Shown in pieces: positions 1 through 21,475 of a DNA stretch of 64,000 nt. The stretch is from Amia ocellicauda (taxonomy: Eukaryota > Chordata > Actinopteri > Amiiformes > Amiidae). How positions within the stretch are numbered: the first letter of the stretch is position 1; each line of letters starts with the position of its first letter. Both the position numbers and the translations under genes were made by a program. The DNA lies in the NCBI RefSeq assembly GCF_036373705.1, contig NC_089864.1, forward strand, positions 678,501 through 742,500, given 5' to 3'. The notes beneath the pieces are model-generated. The model saw only the letters and a list, made by a program, of their open reading frames with translations, had not been told where the DNA came from and made no database searches.

Positions 1-730
1 AGTCCCACGTGGGGGGCACTGCTGTGGTACCCTTGAGCAAGACACTGTATCTAGATTGCTTCAGTTAAAACCCATTCAAAACACCACCAGCCTCCTGACA
101 GTGTTTGTGGCGGGGGACTTGACTGATCATTCTGCCCCCAAGGCCATGCATGAGCTCTCAGCAACTCTGGACTCAGTGGTGGAGATAATGCAGTAGTCTG
201 CATGTGCGATGGGGCATACTTTGGTAACTGCGGTTGTAGTCAGGTGCCATTTGTTGCTGTCTCAGGCCAGGGTGCCAGAGAAAGGGCAAGCCCCACTTCT
301 TGGATGTGCCAAAGTGGGCTTAGTTGATTGAATACCAGGTGTCCCTGTCCAGCAGTGGGGAAGAACTATATGACCCTAATGACCAGCTGAGGGAGTGCCC
401 TGCTGCTGGATGTCCTTGCTCCAATTTGTGGACCTGGTTTTGCCTTTAATTTTAGTTTCTATAGTGCTTTGCAATTGCCAGTGGTGGGCATTTAGTTTTT
501 TATAGTGTGGGCTTTTTAAAATTTAAATCTTGAAATAAACTGTTCAATCAGTTTGGTCTGCCTCGCTGCTTATTGAACCTGTAAGGGGTTTATTTAGTTG
601 GCTTAGGTCCTGGTGCTGCCCACCAGGTGGCATAGTCGGACTACAACAACACTTGTCGGTGACATCATCATCTATAGAAACAATTAAAGCCCACAGCAAG
701 CCCTCTACACAATGTAGTGGATTAGCCAAT
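1..730. repeat. SINE-like and LTR-like repeat fragments
   Basis: No gene is seen. The first 75 bases carry a motif common in fish SINEs (TACCCTTGAGCAAGACACTG followed by a CTAGATTGCTTCAG-like stretch). Near 530-560 an AATAAA signal is followed by a short CT-rich tail, as at the end of an LTR or LINE. Boundaries are not defined and the assignment is from memory of fish repeats. Confidence 0.3.
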
Positions 731-734
731 AAAC

Positions 735-905
735 GGACTGGATCCCACCCACTAGCTTTGATTGACAGAGGGGTTTTGTCATATTGAAAAATATAGAAAT
801 ACAGGAGATGCTTTGAAATGTAAAAGTGCACGGAAAAATCTAAATAGTTACTGGAAATTAAATTAAATGAATACATAAATGTTAGAATAAATACATGAAT
901 AAATA
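735..905. repeat. Interspersed repeat, copy 1
   Basis: This stretch is recognisably related to 49848-49990 in the same orientation. Both run from a CCCACTAGCTTTGATTGACA-like block through TTTTGTCA and a GAAATGTA-AAG-GCA block into AATAAATA-rich sequence. It is a dispersed element of unknown class; no coding potential was found. Confidence 0.5.
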
Positions 906-1075
906 AATGCTAGAATAAATAAATGAATAAATACATGTTGGAATAAATAAATGAATAAATAATCCATGTACAATACACATTATTTATTCAGTTATTTATT
1001 TTTGTATTTATTTAAACTATTTATTTATTCATTTATTTATTATTTTCTCTGTTTATTTATATTTCATTTAGGCAT
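880..1075. repeat. AATAAATG / TTTATTTA low-complexity inverted tract
   Basis: AATAAATG-type units up to about 960 are followed, after a short spacer, by TTTATTTATTC-type units, so the tract can fold on itself. It is probably the expanded end of the preceding repeat. From 1076 to about 1870 I see only AT-rich non-coding sequence. Confidence 0.5.
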
Positions 1076-1869
1076 GGAAGGTCCTCATAGGCAATAATAA
1101 TTATTATTATTATTGTTATTATTGTTTATATATATATATATTTTTTTTAAGAAACAACATTAATGAAGATAACATGGCAAACTGCATGTTAACAAATTAA
1201 GACTAACTGAAAGATTTGTTTTATTTTCTGTTGTTTCACAGTATACATCAGGGTTGTCATCTCAATATGTGATTTAGGTGCTTCAGACAACTTGATATTA
1301 AAATTAATAAATAAGATTGCTGACTTGTTTTACATATTTAGCCAGTAGATGTCAGTAATGATATGTATGTTTGAACTCAATTTAAAGGCAGTTCAGAAAT
1401 GTCAACATCCTTGTTTTCAAAAGGACCGCAATAAAAAGTTGGTTAGAAAGTAATTTCTACAATATTTTAGTTACTTAAACATCTCAATAGTTGTATATAT
1501 TAAATGTATCATATATCCACTTTATCCACCTTTAAAACAATACATCAAGAGAATAGATTAGGTTTAAAATACAGTCACCAATTCCTCAGTCAAAACAAAG
1601 GTCATTAGCCGTGTAGTCAGTCAATAGGTTTTTCTCTTCTCTCTGCTATAATCACACACTCCTAGCTTGAGACCTCTCCTAGTCGCGCCCCTCGCTTTTC
1701 CCTCTAGGTACTCTGCATCTCAGCAAGTCAAGGACACTCCCTTTTATCTGATGTGCCCAATGAGCCACAGGTGCGTTTTAGCTGAAGCTTGCTGATGGGC
1801 CAGGGGTCTCATGGTGATTCTGTGGAGTAAATAGGGAATCGCTTCTCCCGTATATATCTCCCATCCTAC

Positions 1870-2440
1870 AATGCATGGCATCACTAAATATATACACAGT
1901 CCCTTGCAAAGTGTCTGCTGCAGTTTTAAGTCTTTATCAGACTGAAACAGGTTTTCCTTTAGTATTTGCCTGTTTTCCTTCAATCTTAATAAGCTTCAGT
2001 TCTTGCTCAGGAGAAGCATTCCTACAGCGGGATGCTGCACCACTAGGTTTGACTGAAGAGATAGTGTTGACTGGGAGATGAACTGTGTTGGGTCTGTGCC
2101 AAATGTAACACTTGGACATTTTTACCAAAAAGATGCAATTTGGTGTCATCTGAACACACCTTTTACTACATTTTTGCAGGATCACTCAGGTGCTATGTTG
2201 CAGACACCATGCAGGCTTTGAGATGCTTATTTTTAGTAATTACGTCCTTCTTGCCACACTGCCATACAGACCATTTATGGATGTGTTCTAGATATTGTTG
2301 ACTGATGCACAAGTTCTTCTATCTCAGCCTCTGGCACGGCCAGATCTAGAAAATGTCTGGTGATACAATGCACCACTGTTTCTAAGCACACCCTTCTCCT
2401 GACCTCTGCTTACCAATGACTTTATTCCTGACTTGCTTGA
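1870..2440 (-). mobile_element. Degenerate Tc1-like transposon fragment
   Basis: The stretch has phrases typical of the antisense of Tc1-like transposases in fish, for example a GGTGTCATCTGAACACACC block that corresponds to the GGTCTCATCTGACCAC signature of these elements. Reading frames are thoroughly broken and no terminal repeats were identified. It lies just left of a second Tc1 remnant on the other strand. Confidence 0.4.
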
Positions 2441-2577
2441 ATTAATTTAGGTTTGCCACACCAGGTTTGAATAGTTAAGCAATCATGACTTTACATTTGT
2501 ATTTCATATTAATTTAATATTTACTTATTTATTGTTGTGTTTTCTTTGAATGTGTGGAGTAGGTGTGAGGTGGTCTG

Positions 2578-3705
2578 AAACAGTGCCTTGAAAAAAAAAA
2601 ATATATATATAGTGCCTTTTTAGTGATTTTATTGTATTTACATTATTTATTCATTCACACATCTTAACCCACCCAAGTTCAGCGGACTCCACCGGTGTTT
2701 AATTGTAGTGATTCACATGATTTCAGGCTGAATCCAGCAGTTCCTGTAGGTTCATTTACTGGGTGGTACGTTTCAAAGCAAAGACACAAGCATGAGCACC
2801 AACGAGCTTTCAAAAGACCTCCGGGACAAAGCTGTTGAAAGGCCTTGAATATCCTGTGGAACCGGTCAAGATGATTATTAAGAAGTGGAAGGTGTTTGGC
2901 ACCACCAAGACCCTGCCTAGATCTGATTGTCTCTCCAAACTGGATGACAGAGCAAGAGAGAGATGTATCATAGAGGCGACCAAGAGACCAATGGCATCTT
3001 AGAAAGGGCTACTTCTAGGCTAGATTGTCAAAATGTGCATGTGACAACAATATCCCAAACACTGCAAAAATCTGGCCTGAAATCATGTTATGGGGATGTT
3101 TCTCATTGGCAGGGACTGGGGCACTTGTCAGGTCAGAAGGGAAAATGCATGGAGCAAAGAACAGCAAATTCCTTCAGGAAAACCCATTGCCCTCTGCAAT
3201 AAAGCTGAAACTGAGACGGAGGTTCACCTTTAACAAGACAACAATGTAAAGAACAGACTATACTGGAGTTGCTAAGGAACAAATATGTAAAACTATAAAT
3301 GTCCTTCAGTGGTCCAGTCAGAGCCCCAGCCTAAATCTAATCAGAAATGTATGGCGTGAAGATTACTGTCCATCAATGCTCCCCAAGGAACTGGACAGAG
3401 CTTGATCAGATTTTTTAAAGAAACATTTTCAAATATTGACAAATCTAGGTGTGCAAAGCTAGTAGAGACCTACCCCAACATATTCACAGCTGTAATTGCT
3501 GCCAAAGGTGCTTACACAAAGTATTAACTCAGGGGGGTGGAGACTTATTTCAGTATAGATCACAATACAAAAAAACTCCCCAACAGCAGTGTGGAGTATT
3601 TTGTGTGGAAAAAACATCATTTAAATGCATGAAGCTCTGAGGCACTGACACAACAAAATGTGAAAAAAGTTCAAGGGGGTGTAGACTTTAGGCAGTGTGT
3701 GTGTA
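2578..3705 (+). mobile_element. Degenerate Tc1/mariner element
   Basis: The left end reads ACAGTGCCTTGAAAAA and the right end GGGGGTGTAGACTTTAGGCA, which match the ends of a Tc1-like family with CAGTGCCT termini. Between them a short frame at 3025-3249 encodes MLWGCFSLAGTGALVRSEGK-like sequence, the conserved central region of Tc1 transposases. The upstream helix-turn-helix region is visible only in pieces. It is a dead copy lying directly upstream of the class II alpha promoter. Confidence 0.65.
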
Positions 3706-3884
3706 AATACAACAAATGTGTGGTGTAAAATAAAACTATAAATATTAGCTCATTTATGTGTTGTTTTCATGCTCAGGAAAGACACTACTTACAATACTTC
3801 ACTACATTAGACAAAATATATATTAAACATACACAAGCACTGTACCACTAATGTTTGTACAGGAGAACACGATCAGCCTCCCTA

Positions 3885-3929
3885 CCTAGTTACTGTGGAG
3901 TAAAAGGCACATCAATATTCTGATTGGCC
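3885..3929 (+). promoter_or_regulatory. X box and Y box of the MHC class II alpha promoter
   Basis: CCTAGTTACTGTGG at 3885-3898 resembles the X box (consensus CCTAGNRACNGATG), and CTGATTGGCC at 3920-3929 is a perfect Y box (inverted CCAAT). Start-to-start spacing is 35 bp, close to the fixed spacing of vertebrate class II promoters, and almost the same as at the beta gene (34 bp). The module lies about 160 bp upstream of the alpha start codon. In vertebrates RFX binds X and NF-Y binds Y, and CIITA is recruited to the complex. I could not identify a convincing S/W box. Confidence 0.8.
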
Positions 3930-4090
3930 AGTAAGAGTACAGAGGTGATTAAAACAACAGAAAGCAGAAGGCAGTTTCACTTCAGTGTAGTGTTACAGCA
4001 GAGTACATGTGTCTCTGAACTGTGCAATTAAAATCAATAGAAATACCAGAACTTTACCTGACTAAACATCTGAACAGTTAGAACTGAAGA

Positions 4091-13752
<9,662 letters not shown>

Positions 13753-14189
13753 GACAGGTATGACCAGGTAATCATTATGAAAATCCTCAGCAAAATAATT
13801 AAACAAATATATATCAGGAGGAATAGTAGTTCTAATATCTCATAGTCATATCAGTGCAATAAGTTGCCAAACTAAGATAAATGTCTCCTTCAATCCTAGT
13901 TCAGGCACTATTGGGATATTCACTTAAAAAAATATTATTAGTGTTTCTAATATAATCACAGCATGGTATTTTTACAGTGGCCCTGAAGTGCAAAACACAT
14001 GCAAATAAATAAAAGATGACAATTAAATGACACCTTTTTAATGCTGCAGACACATTTTAATATTGCAGACGCATTAAGTTTGCTGGTGTTTTGTTTTAAT
14101 TGTAATGTCATCTTTTTTTTATTTGCATGTGTTTTTAGTTTCTGAGATGTGGGAGCCCCCCTAGTGGTCAAATCCCCAATATTCATTTC

Positions 14190-15490
14190 TAGGGCCTGTA
14201 TTCCTAAGTACTTGAAATATTTGAAAGTGACGTCAATTTGGTCCTAGTTTTACTCTTAGGAGTAAACGCTATTCATAAGGATTCTTTAGAATTAAAAGTA
14301 CTCCTAACTTGACCAATTTTTAGGAGACCTCACGAGGGCCCCTAACTGGTTAGGAGTTGGGAGACGGCAGCAATGAGAGGCAACTTAGCACAGCTTCCGT
14401 GAGAGGAAAGCTGTTACTGCAGTGTGATGATGAGGAGTAATTGCAGTGATATAGATTGGATAAAAATTGATTGTTTGTTCAGTATTGTTTGTCACTGAAC
14501 AAGTCAGAAATGCAGTTCGAGATGAGTACAGGTGGTGACAATGTTGCAGTGTATGGCAACAGGGAAAATGCAACAATGTAGCAGTGATGATTTGCGACTA
14601 TCATCACAGCCTTCAATAAGCAGAACTTCCCATCAGACCACATTGGCATTAACACCCGAGATCATCCGACAGTTTATTGATTCCCCACACCTGCGCAGCA
14701 AATACCCCCAAAAAAGCTGCATTCATAATCAATGATTATGCTTATATAATCAATGCTAGCCCAAACAATTAATAATCAGTGCTAGCCTATATGCATCAAG
14801 GGTTTTACATTATACTGATTCTATATCTGACTATTTTTAACACGAATAAAAGGAAAAAAATAAGACACAAAATGAATGAAAAATTATCCACAAAGCATAT
14901 TTGAATTTGAAAAAAGTGTCTTTTTTTAAATGTCTGAAATAGCGAATCGGTGTAAACCCCTTCATGAATGTACCTCAGTGTTTCCACCCGTGGACAATTT
15001 CCTATGTAGAATGGAAGGATACATTTTAAGATATTTTATGTATATTTTATGATTGTGATTATGAATGTGAAATTAATCTAGCATATTAATTCCATGTAGC
15101 ATCTTAACGTCCTTGTAATAAAGGAATGAGGGGGAACTCTTATTATTGTGTGTCAAATTATAAACAAATAAAAGGCTTAGTTAGCTAATTCGTATAGTTA
15201 TCTTTTCGCTTCTGCTTGTCTACATGTGATTTCGTGTAATTTTTTTTTCAAAATTAAGAAAATACGTCACAGTGAGCCGTATTCTAACATAAACTGTTGT
15301 GAAAACATACTAAAAGTTTTTCCTAGGATTGGATCCTACTCCCAGCTAAAAGTATGTGTAAGAGACCTTATGACTGACTTCTACCTCCTACTCTGAGCGA
15401 GGAGTAATCTTACTCCTAAACTTATGTTTAGCATGATTCCTAGCAGTAAATCTGATTATTCTTAAAATCGACTGATTTCATACTATTGTG
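14190..15490 (+). mobile_element. PIF/Harbinger-type transposon remnant
   Basis: Between 14532 and 14735 a short frame encodes ATGKMQQCSSDDLRLSSQPS followed by ISRT and PEIIRQFID, which resembles the DNA-binding region of Harbinger transposases in fish. Flanking blocks contain inverted-looking GAGTAA / TTACTCCTAA sequence (14255-14340 and 15390-15430) typical of the ends of such elements. Most of the transposase is deleted and the exact ends were not resolved. Confidence 0.5.
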
Positions 15491-16332
15491 ACAGTTCTAA
15501 AAAATATCTGATTTAAGCTCCTGCTTTCAATGTTAGTATCAAAGGAGAGCTACAACCATGAATATGTCCAGCCCTGGTTGTTAAGTTATGGTGCAAGTAT
15601 TGGTTTTCAAATTTGGGATAGAAATATCAAAACATATTTCTGAAAAACTTGCTCATATTGAAGGGAGCAGGATGCTCATTCACAACAACTCCAAGAGAAA
15701 AGCTTGGCAATTTTGTATAAGGGCATGTAGCCTATTTTAATAGAAACCTTTACATAAGTGGGATGTTAATACAGTGAGGTATTTGCTGGGGCTCTTTGGG
15801 GGACACTTTTTGGTTTTGGGGAGAATACACATATCTGATTTAAAGGCTAAAACTGGGCGTTGTTGTTAGTAAATATCTTACAATTCAAATTAAAATCACT
15901 TGTGTTCATGACCTTCACTTAGAAATATAAAAACCCGCATTTTACATATAAATGCTATGGAGATAATCGTATATATATTCTTAAATGAACGCATTATAAA
16001 AGTGCAAGATAACTGTTCAGTTTATTGTGGGTTTCAAGGTAAAATAAGTTGCTGATGGATGTTTCATGGTTAGCAATGGTGTATGTTCATTGCAGTGCAG
16101 ACAGCAGTGTTTTTATTTCTTTTTGTTTCCTATTATCATTATGCTCTCTGTATTGTTGTGGGTCTGTTGTACACTGTACTGTACATCATGTTGTAATTCT
16201 AACTTTATAAAACACTTATATTCACGGCTTGCTGCTCCATCAGTGAAATGAAAATACACAGCGGGTAAGATCAGTAAAACAAAGTATTGTAGTGATCCTG
16301 GCTTGGACTGATAGAGCATCAGAGTGTGTGTT

Positions 16333-17261
16333 AGGGGTGGGCGGATCAATACCAAAGTAATCGATACTTTCAATACCACTTTCTATTTTTTAGCATCAAT
16401 ATTTTGGCAAAAGTATCGACTAATTCGATTACTTTAGCTTAAGTAGGGATTCTGGACTTTGAATTTTATATTATCATGTACCTTAAATATTTTGAGACAT
16501 GCCAGTATGTGTTGTTTTTACAGAAAACTATGCTGTCAAGTCAATGGTCCCGTGGACGAAAAAAAATAAAATACTAGAACCCTTATTTATAAGTCTGTTC
16601 TGCCAGATAAATTTTAAATTGTGTGTATAGTAATTTTAAGCCACTCAAATATATTTATATTTGTTATTAAGTGTAAAGGGATTGGTTCAGATTTGCAAAC
16701 AATGATCACGTGTTTCTGTGGAGTCAGGTGGCAGTCAGAAGGTGTGGTAGTGGAAACAGATATAACAGATATATAACAGTGTATTTGTTTGCAAATCATA
16801 GTATAACCTTGCTATATTAAGTTGAATAATTACTTTAATAGTGGTTTGTTTTTCATGTATTGTTTATTAAGAATAACCTTTGCATCTGGTCTCTTAACAT
16901 TATGGGGAGAAAACTCTGGAAGTCATGCACCAGGCTCTTAGATTGCAGTCTAATATCATTTGGTAAATGGTAAAAAAAATAAAAAAATATATTATAATGC
17001 AAGCATTGTTATAAGCAGAAATATTTGTAGTTTAAAAGGTACAGTTGGTAATTCTAAGATATACGTTTTTTGTTTTGTTTCTTCACATCCCACCCCATCC
17101 CATCCCAGTAAAACAATATCTGCAGGATAATACCAAAAAATGTATATATATATATATATTTTTTTTCTTTTTTTCTTTTTAAGTAATCAGTATCGTTACC
17201 AGTATTGACGATAATACTTGGTATCGTATCGAAGTGCAAATTGGCAGTATCACCCACCCCT
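16333..17261. mobile_element. Non-autonomous hAT-like element
   Basis: The ends are inverted (AGGGGTGGGCGGAT on the left; the complement of AGGGGTGGGTGAT on the right). Flanking 8-mers TGTGTGTT (16325-16332) and TGTGGGTT (17262-17269) match at 7 of 8 positions, the target-site length of hAT elements. The inside is AT-rich with no transposase. Confidence 0.7.
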
Positions 17262-17321
17262 TGTGGGTTTGTATGCAGGGTAGACGGGTCAATTCAGGGA
17301 CCCTGCCTGCCTGCCTGTCTG

Positions 17322-17388
17322 TGTGTGTGTGTGTGTGTGTATGTGTGTCTGTGTGTGTGTGTGTGTGTATGTGTGTCTGTGTGTATGT

Positions 17389-17441
<53 letters not shown>

Positions 17442-17478
17442 TCTGTGTTGATGTGTGTGTGTGTGTCTGTGTGTATGT

Positions 17479-17527
<49 letters not shown>

Positions 17528-17566
17528 TCTGTGTGTGTGTCTGTGTGTGTGTGTGTGTGTGTGTAT
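17322..17566. repeat. (GT)n compound microsatellite
   Basis: About 245 bases of GT repeats interrupted by regular TATG and CTGT variants. Long open frames on both strands here (Cys-Val and His-Thr runs) are artefacts of the dinucleotide repeat. Confidence 0.95.
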
Positions 17567-17900
17567 GTGGGGTGTTTGTTGTATAGGGAGGGATATTGTG
17601 TGTTTTGGGGTTATGTGGCTCCCCCCGTCTCCACATTGAAGAACAGAGTGTTTTTGAAGGCAAGGTTGTAGGTTTTTGTACCTTGCAGAACTGTCCAATA
17701 ATAGTTCAGTTTGTTTTGGAAAAACTTCTGTGTTATCTTCACATTCTTTTCATAATTACCCTGAATGCTGGGGTCGTTACATTATTAAACATTGGGACAC
17801 AAGGCACAAGGCACAGCTGCACTGTTTAATTTGAACACGCTGACACATGACAGCCATGGATTTGGTGACGTCAGTGTCTCGAGTAATGTTCTCAGGCATA

Positions 17901-19461
17901 TACAGTGAGGGAAAAAAGTATTTGATCCCCTGCTGATTTTGTACGTTTGCCCACTGACAAAGAAATGATCCGTCTATAATTTTAATGGTAGGTGTATTTT
18001 AACAGTGAGAGACAGAATAACAACAAAGAAATCCAGAAAAACACATTTCAAAAAAGTTATAAATTGATTTGCATGTTAATGAGGGAAATAAGTATTTGAC
18101 CCCTTCGACTTAGTATTTGGTGGCAAAACCCTTGTTGGCAATCACAGAGGTCAGACGTTTCTTGTAGTTGGCCACCAGGTTTGCACACATCTCAGGAGGG
18201 ATTTTGTCCCACTCCTCTTTGCAGATCCTCTCCAAGTCATGAAGGTTTCAAGGCTGACGTTTGGCAACTCGAACCTTCAGCTCCCTCCACAGATTTTCTA
18301 TGGGATTAAGGTCTGGAGACTGGCTAGGCCACTCCAGGACCTTAATGTGCTTCTTCTTGAGCCACTCCTTTGTTGCCTTGGCTGTTTGTTTTGGGTCATT
18401 GTCATGCTGGAATACCCATCCACGACCCATTTTCAATGCCCTGGCTGAGGGAAGGAGGTTCTCACCCAAGATTTGACGGTTCATGGCCCCGTCCATCGTC
18501 CCTTTGATGCGGTGCTTTTGTCCTGTCCCCTTAGCAGAAAAACACCCCCAAAGCATAATGTTTCCACCTCCATGTTTGACGGTGGGGATGGTGTTCTTGG
18601 GGTCATTCCTCCTCCTCCAAACACAGCGAGTTGAGTTGATGCCAAAGAGCTCGATTTTGGTCTCATCTGACTACAACACTTTCACCCAGTTCTCCTCTGA
18701 ATCATTCAGATGTTCATGGGCAAACTTCAGACAGGCCTTCTTGTGCTTTCTTGAGCAGGGGGACCTTGCGGGCACTGCAGGATTTCAGTCGGCGTAGTGT
18801 GTTACCAATTGTTTTCTTGGTGACTATGGTCCAAGATCCTCCTGTGTAGTTCTGGGCTGATTCCTCACCGTTCTCATGATCATTGAAACTCCAAGAGGTG
18901 AGATCTTGCATGGAGCCCCAGACCGAGGGAGACTGACAGTTATTTTGTGTTTCTTCCATTTGCGAATAATCACACCAACTGTTGTCACCTTCTCACCAAG
19001 CTGCTTGGCGATGGTCTTGTAGCCCATTCCAGCCTTGAGTAGGTCTACAATCTTGTCCCTGACATCCTTGGACAGCTCTTTGGTCTTGGCCATGGTGGAG
19101 AGTTTGGAATCGGATTGATTGATTGCTTCTGTGGACAGGTGTCTTTTATACAGGTAACGAGCTGAGATTAGGAGAGTCCCTTTAAGAGAGTGCTTCTAAT
19201 CTCAGCTCGTTACCTGTATAAAAGACACCTGGGAGCCAGAAATCTTGCTGATTGATAGGGGATCAAATACTTATTTCCCTCATTAACATGCAAATCAATT
19301 TATAACTTTTTTGAAATGCGTTTTTCTGGATTTTTTTGTTGTTATTCTGTCTCTCACTGTTAAAATACACCTACCATTAAAATTATAGACTGATCATTTC
19401 TTTGTCAGTGGGCAAACGTACAAAATCAGCAGGGGATCAAATACTTTTTTCCCTCACTGTA
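17901..19461 (-). mobile_element. Tc1-like transposon with 204-bp inverted repeats
   Basis: The terminal inverted repeats are 17901-18104 and 19258-19461, differing at only a few positions, and TA flanks both sides (17899-17900, 19462-19463). Long repeats of this kind are the IR/DR type, with two transposase sites per end. The minus strand carries a transposase split by frameshifts: an N-terminal helix-turn-helix region (18824-19093, starting [20 protein letters not shown]) and a C-terminal catalytic part (18248-18556, with [11 protein letters not shown] and DLNPIENLW). The near-identical ends suggest a fairly young insertion. It lies in the last intron of the alpha gene. Confidence 0.9.
19137..19230. 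repeat. 35-bp perfect hairpin inside the Tc1 element
   Basis: Arms 19137-19171 and 19196-19230 are perfect complements separated by a 24-base loop. The hairpin lies between the transposase start (19093) and the terminal repeat (19258), where the transposase promoter or 5'UTR would be. Confidence 0.9.
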
Positions 19462-19870
19462 TATCAGCCTTTCTGGTATCTTCCTGCAAAAACAGCACGA
19501 GAGCTGTACATAAAGCTAATTTACATATTCATTAACTCCTTTGCCATTAACTTCTATGATGTCAGGTAAACAGTAATAAACTAAAACCATGTAAACCCCA
19601 AGGGGGAGAGGGGCATTTCATCTTTCACTCAAATACATTGTCTCAACTTAAAACATATATGTAAACTAATTGAAAGAGTGAAAATGGTAAGGGGGTGGAC
19701 ACATTAAAGAAACAGATCAAAGATGTACAAGGGAAGCTATTGAATGGATACAAAGAGATGTAAAAAGACCTATAAGACCACATAGAAGATGGGTAGATTA
19801 AATCATACAGGCATGACATGTAAAAGAGAGAGGCTTTCATCCAGCAATCAATGGTGATGTTGATCATTAT

Positions 19871-21255
19871 ATGGGTAGTTGACAAAACCTCATGTCCGGA
19901 AACTGAAAATATAATATTTCTCATATTGATGATGTAAACCATATAGTTGCATTGCATTGAGTCTGAAGTTCTCATACAAATATATTGTAACCTTGGATTT
20001 TACATTTGAGTCCAATTTTATGAACATTTTAGTCCATAAGTGCCTTGAATTTGTCCTGCGGTGCGACACCACAAAATATTGATATGTAACATTTCAAATA
20101 ATCTAATTTTGATAACAAAATAATGTATCTTCATCCTTGATCACTCCTGCTTCTAGATCCTTGACTATCTTTTGATTATCAAGTGACATGAGAAAGAATT
20201 TGCTGTTAAATGTTGAAATCTGGTTAAAAAGCAGCTAGTCATATTTTGTAAGCTTGGGAGCATGGATGGTGGGCTCTGTCTCAGAAATTATGCTGATGAT
20301 CTCCTTCTGCGGCCAGGTGAATGCATTTCTGTCACCACTTTGCACCATGCAGTTCACCTCCATAAATTTGAGTGATTTGGTTGACATAGGGTTTGTTAGT
20401 ACCCCACTTAAAATGTTCAACCTGATATTCAATTGGTGCAAATAACGCTGTAAAACATGATGTATACCGGTTAATTATAAGAACATGTCCACTTGTGTGA
20501 CAGCTTTGTCCACTGGTGTGGATATATCTGTCACACCAAAGGACTTCTCACGATATTTGGCCATTTTGGGGCCTTGTGGTGATTCTCAAGCATTCCATTT
20601 TAACTCACTGGACTCTTTTCTCATTGGTTTTCTTAGTTTAATGATTATAAAGGTATACTTTTTTTGCATTATCATTAAAAAGGTGTCACACCAAATGATG
20701 CAAATATTGGACACAGAAGGCAATGCTAGTAAAGTGCAATATTTTGATACATTTTTGATAAAAAAAACTCACCCTCTGGCCACACCATATGCTACAGCGA
20801 TGTCTATACTTCCTGAATGAAGAAAGACCATCTTCTCCATAATAATGTTCAAGTAAATGCACGTTTTAAAATCGCATTATGGTGTCACACCATGGGACGT
20901 CCTCTGTGTGGACAACACATAATCTATTATAACTATTTAATAATGTAATGTATAGACTTGAGGAATATAATTCTTAGAAATACACTTCTGTGTTGACATG
21001 CCAGGAACTGAGAATGTATATATACTAATTATTCTTAAAAGTATAAATGTTTTTCAATTTTGCAGTCATTCATAGCCACATAAATGGACACTGATCATGT
21101 TTTGTTCAAAATTCCCCCCAAAATTATTGTGCATTTTGCAACTTTTCATATAGTTAAGATTACATACAAAGCCTTTTACTATATGAAACCATTTTTATCA
21201 AAATAAACTGAAGTTCCATGGAAAGAAAAAACAACACGCCATGTCAACTACCCAT
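19871..21255. mobile_element. Unclassified DNA transposon, about 1.4 kb
   Basis: The left end ATGGGTAGTTGACA and right end TGTCAACTACCCAT are perfect complements. AT-rich flanks allow an ATAT duplication. A minus-strand frame (20235-20441) encodes VNCMVQSGDRNAFTWPQKE, which looks protein-like rather than random. Several GTGTCACACCA-like blocks occur near 20490-20700 and 20880. I cannot assign a superfamily. Confidence 0.5.
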
Positions 21256-21354
21256 ATATATACTGATCCTGCTAAGGTGATGTTTGTCATCCTAGTTTGG
21301 ATGATACAGCCTCCTTTTGCCCTTTCTATTTAGCTCTGTGTTGAATGAAATAAT

Positions 21355-21475
21355 AGTGTAGTGATCCTGAAGCCTAGCTAAGAGGCCTGGGCCTTTTAGT
21401 GATAAGGTAAGGTCGCTGCACTGAGGTGCAGGAGAACAGGGTTTTAATCCCACTGTAGTTGGAACCCCCAGGATG
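21355..21475 (+). repeat. Possible tRNA-derived SINE fragment
   Basis: AGCCTAGCTAAGAGG followed about 50 bases later by GGGTTTTAATCCC could be a degenerate polymerase III A box and B box. No complete cloverleaf forms and there is no recognisable tail. The rest of this intron to 22614 shows nothing further. Confidence 0.25.

Noticed and set aside
17205..17698. Four long open frames of 124-145 codons on both strands
   Set aside because: They are translations of the GT microsatellite (Cys-Val or His-Thr runs) with no other content.
21355..21475. A functional tRNA gene
   Set aside because: Only degenerate A and B box-like stretches are present, and no cloverleaf can be drawn.
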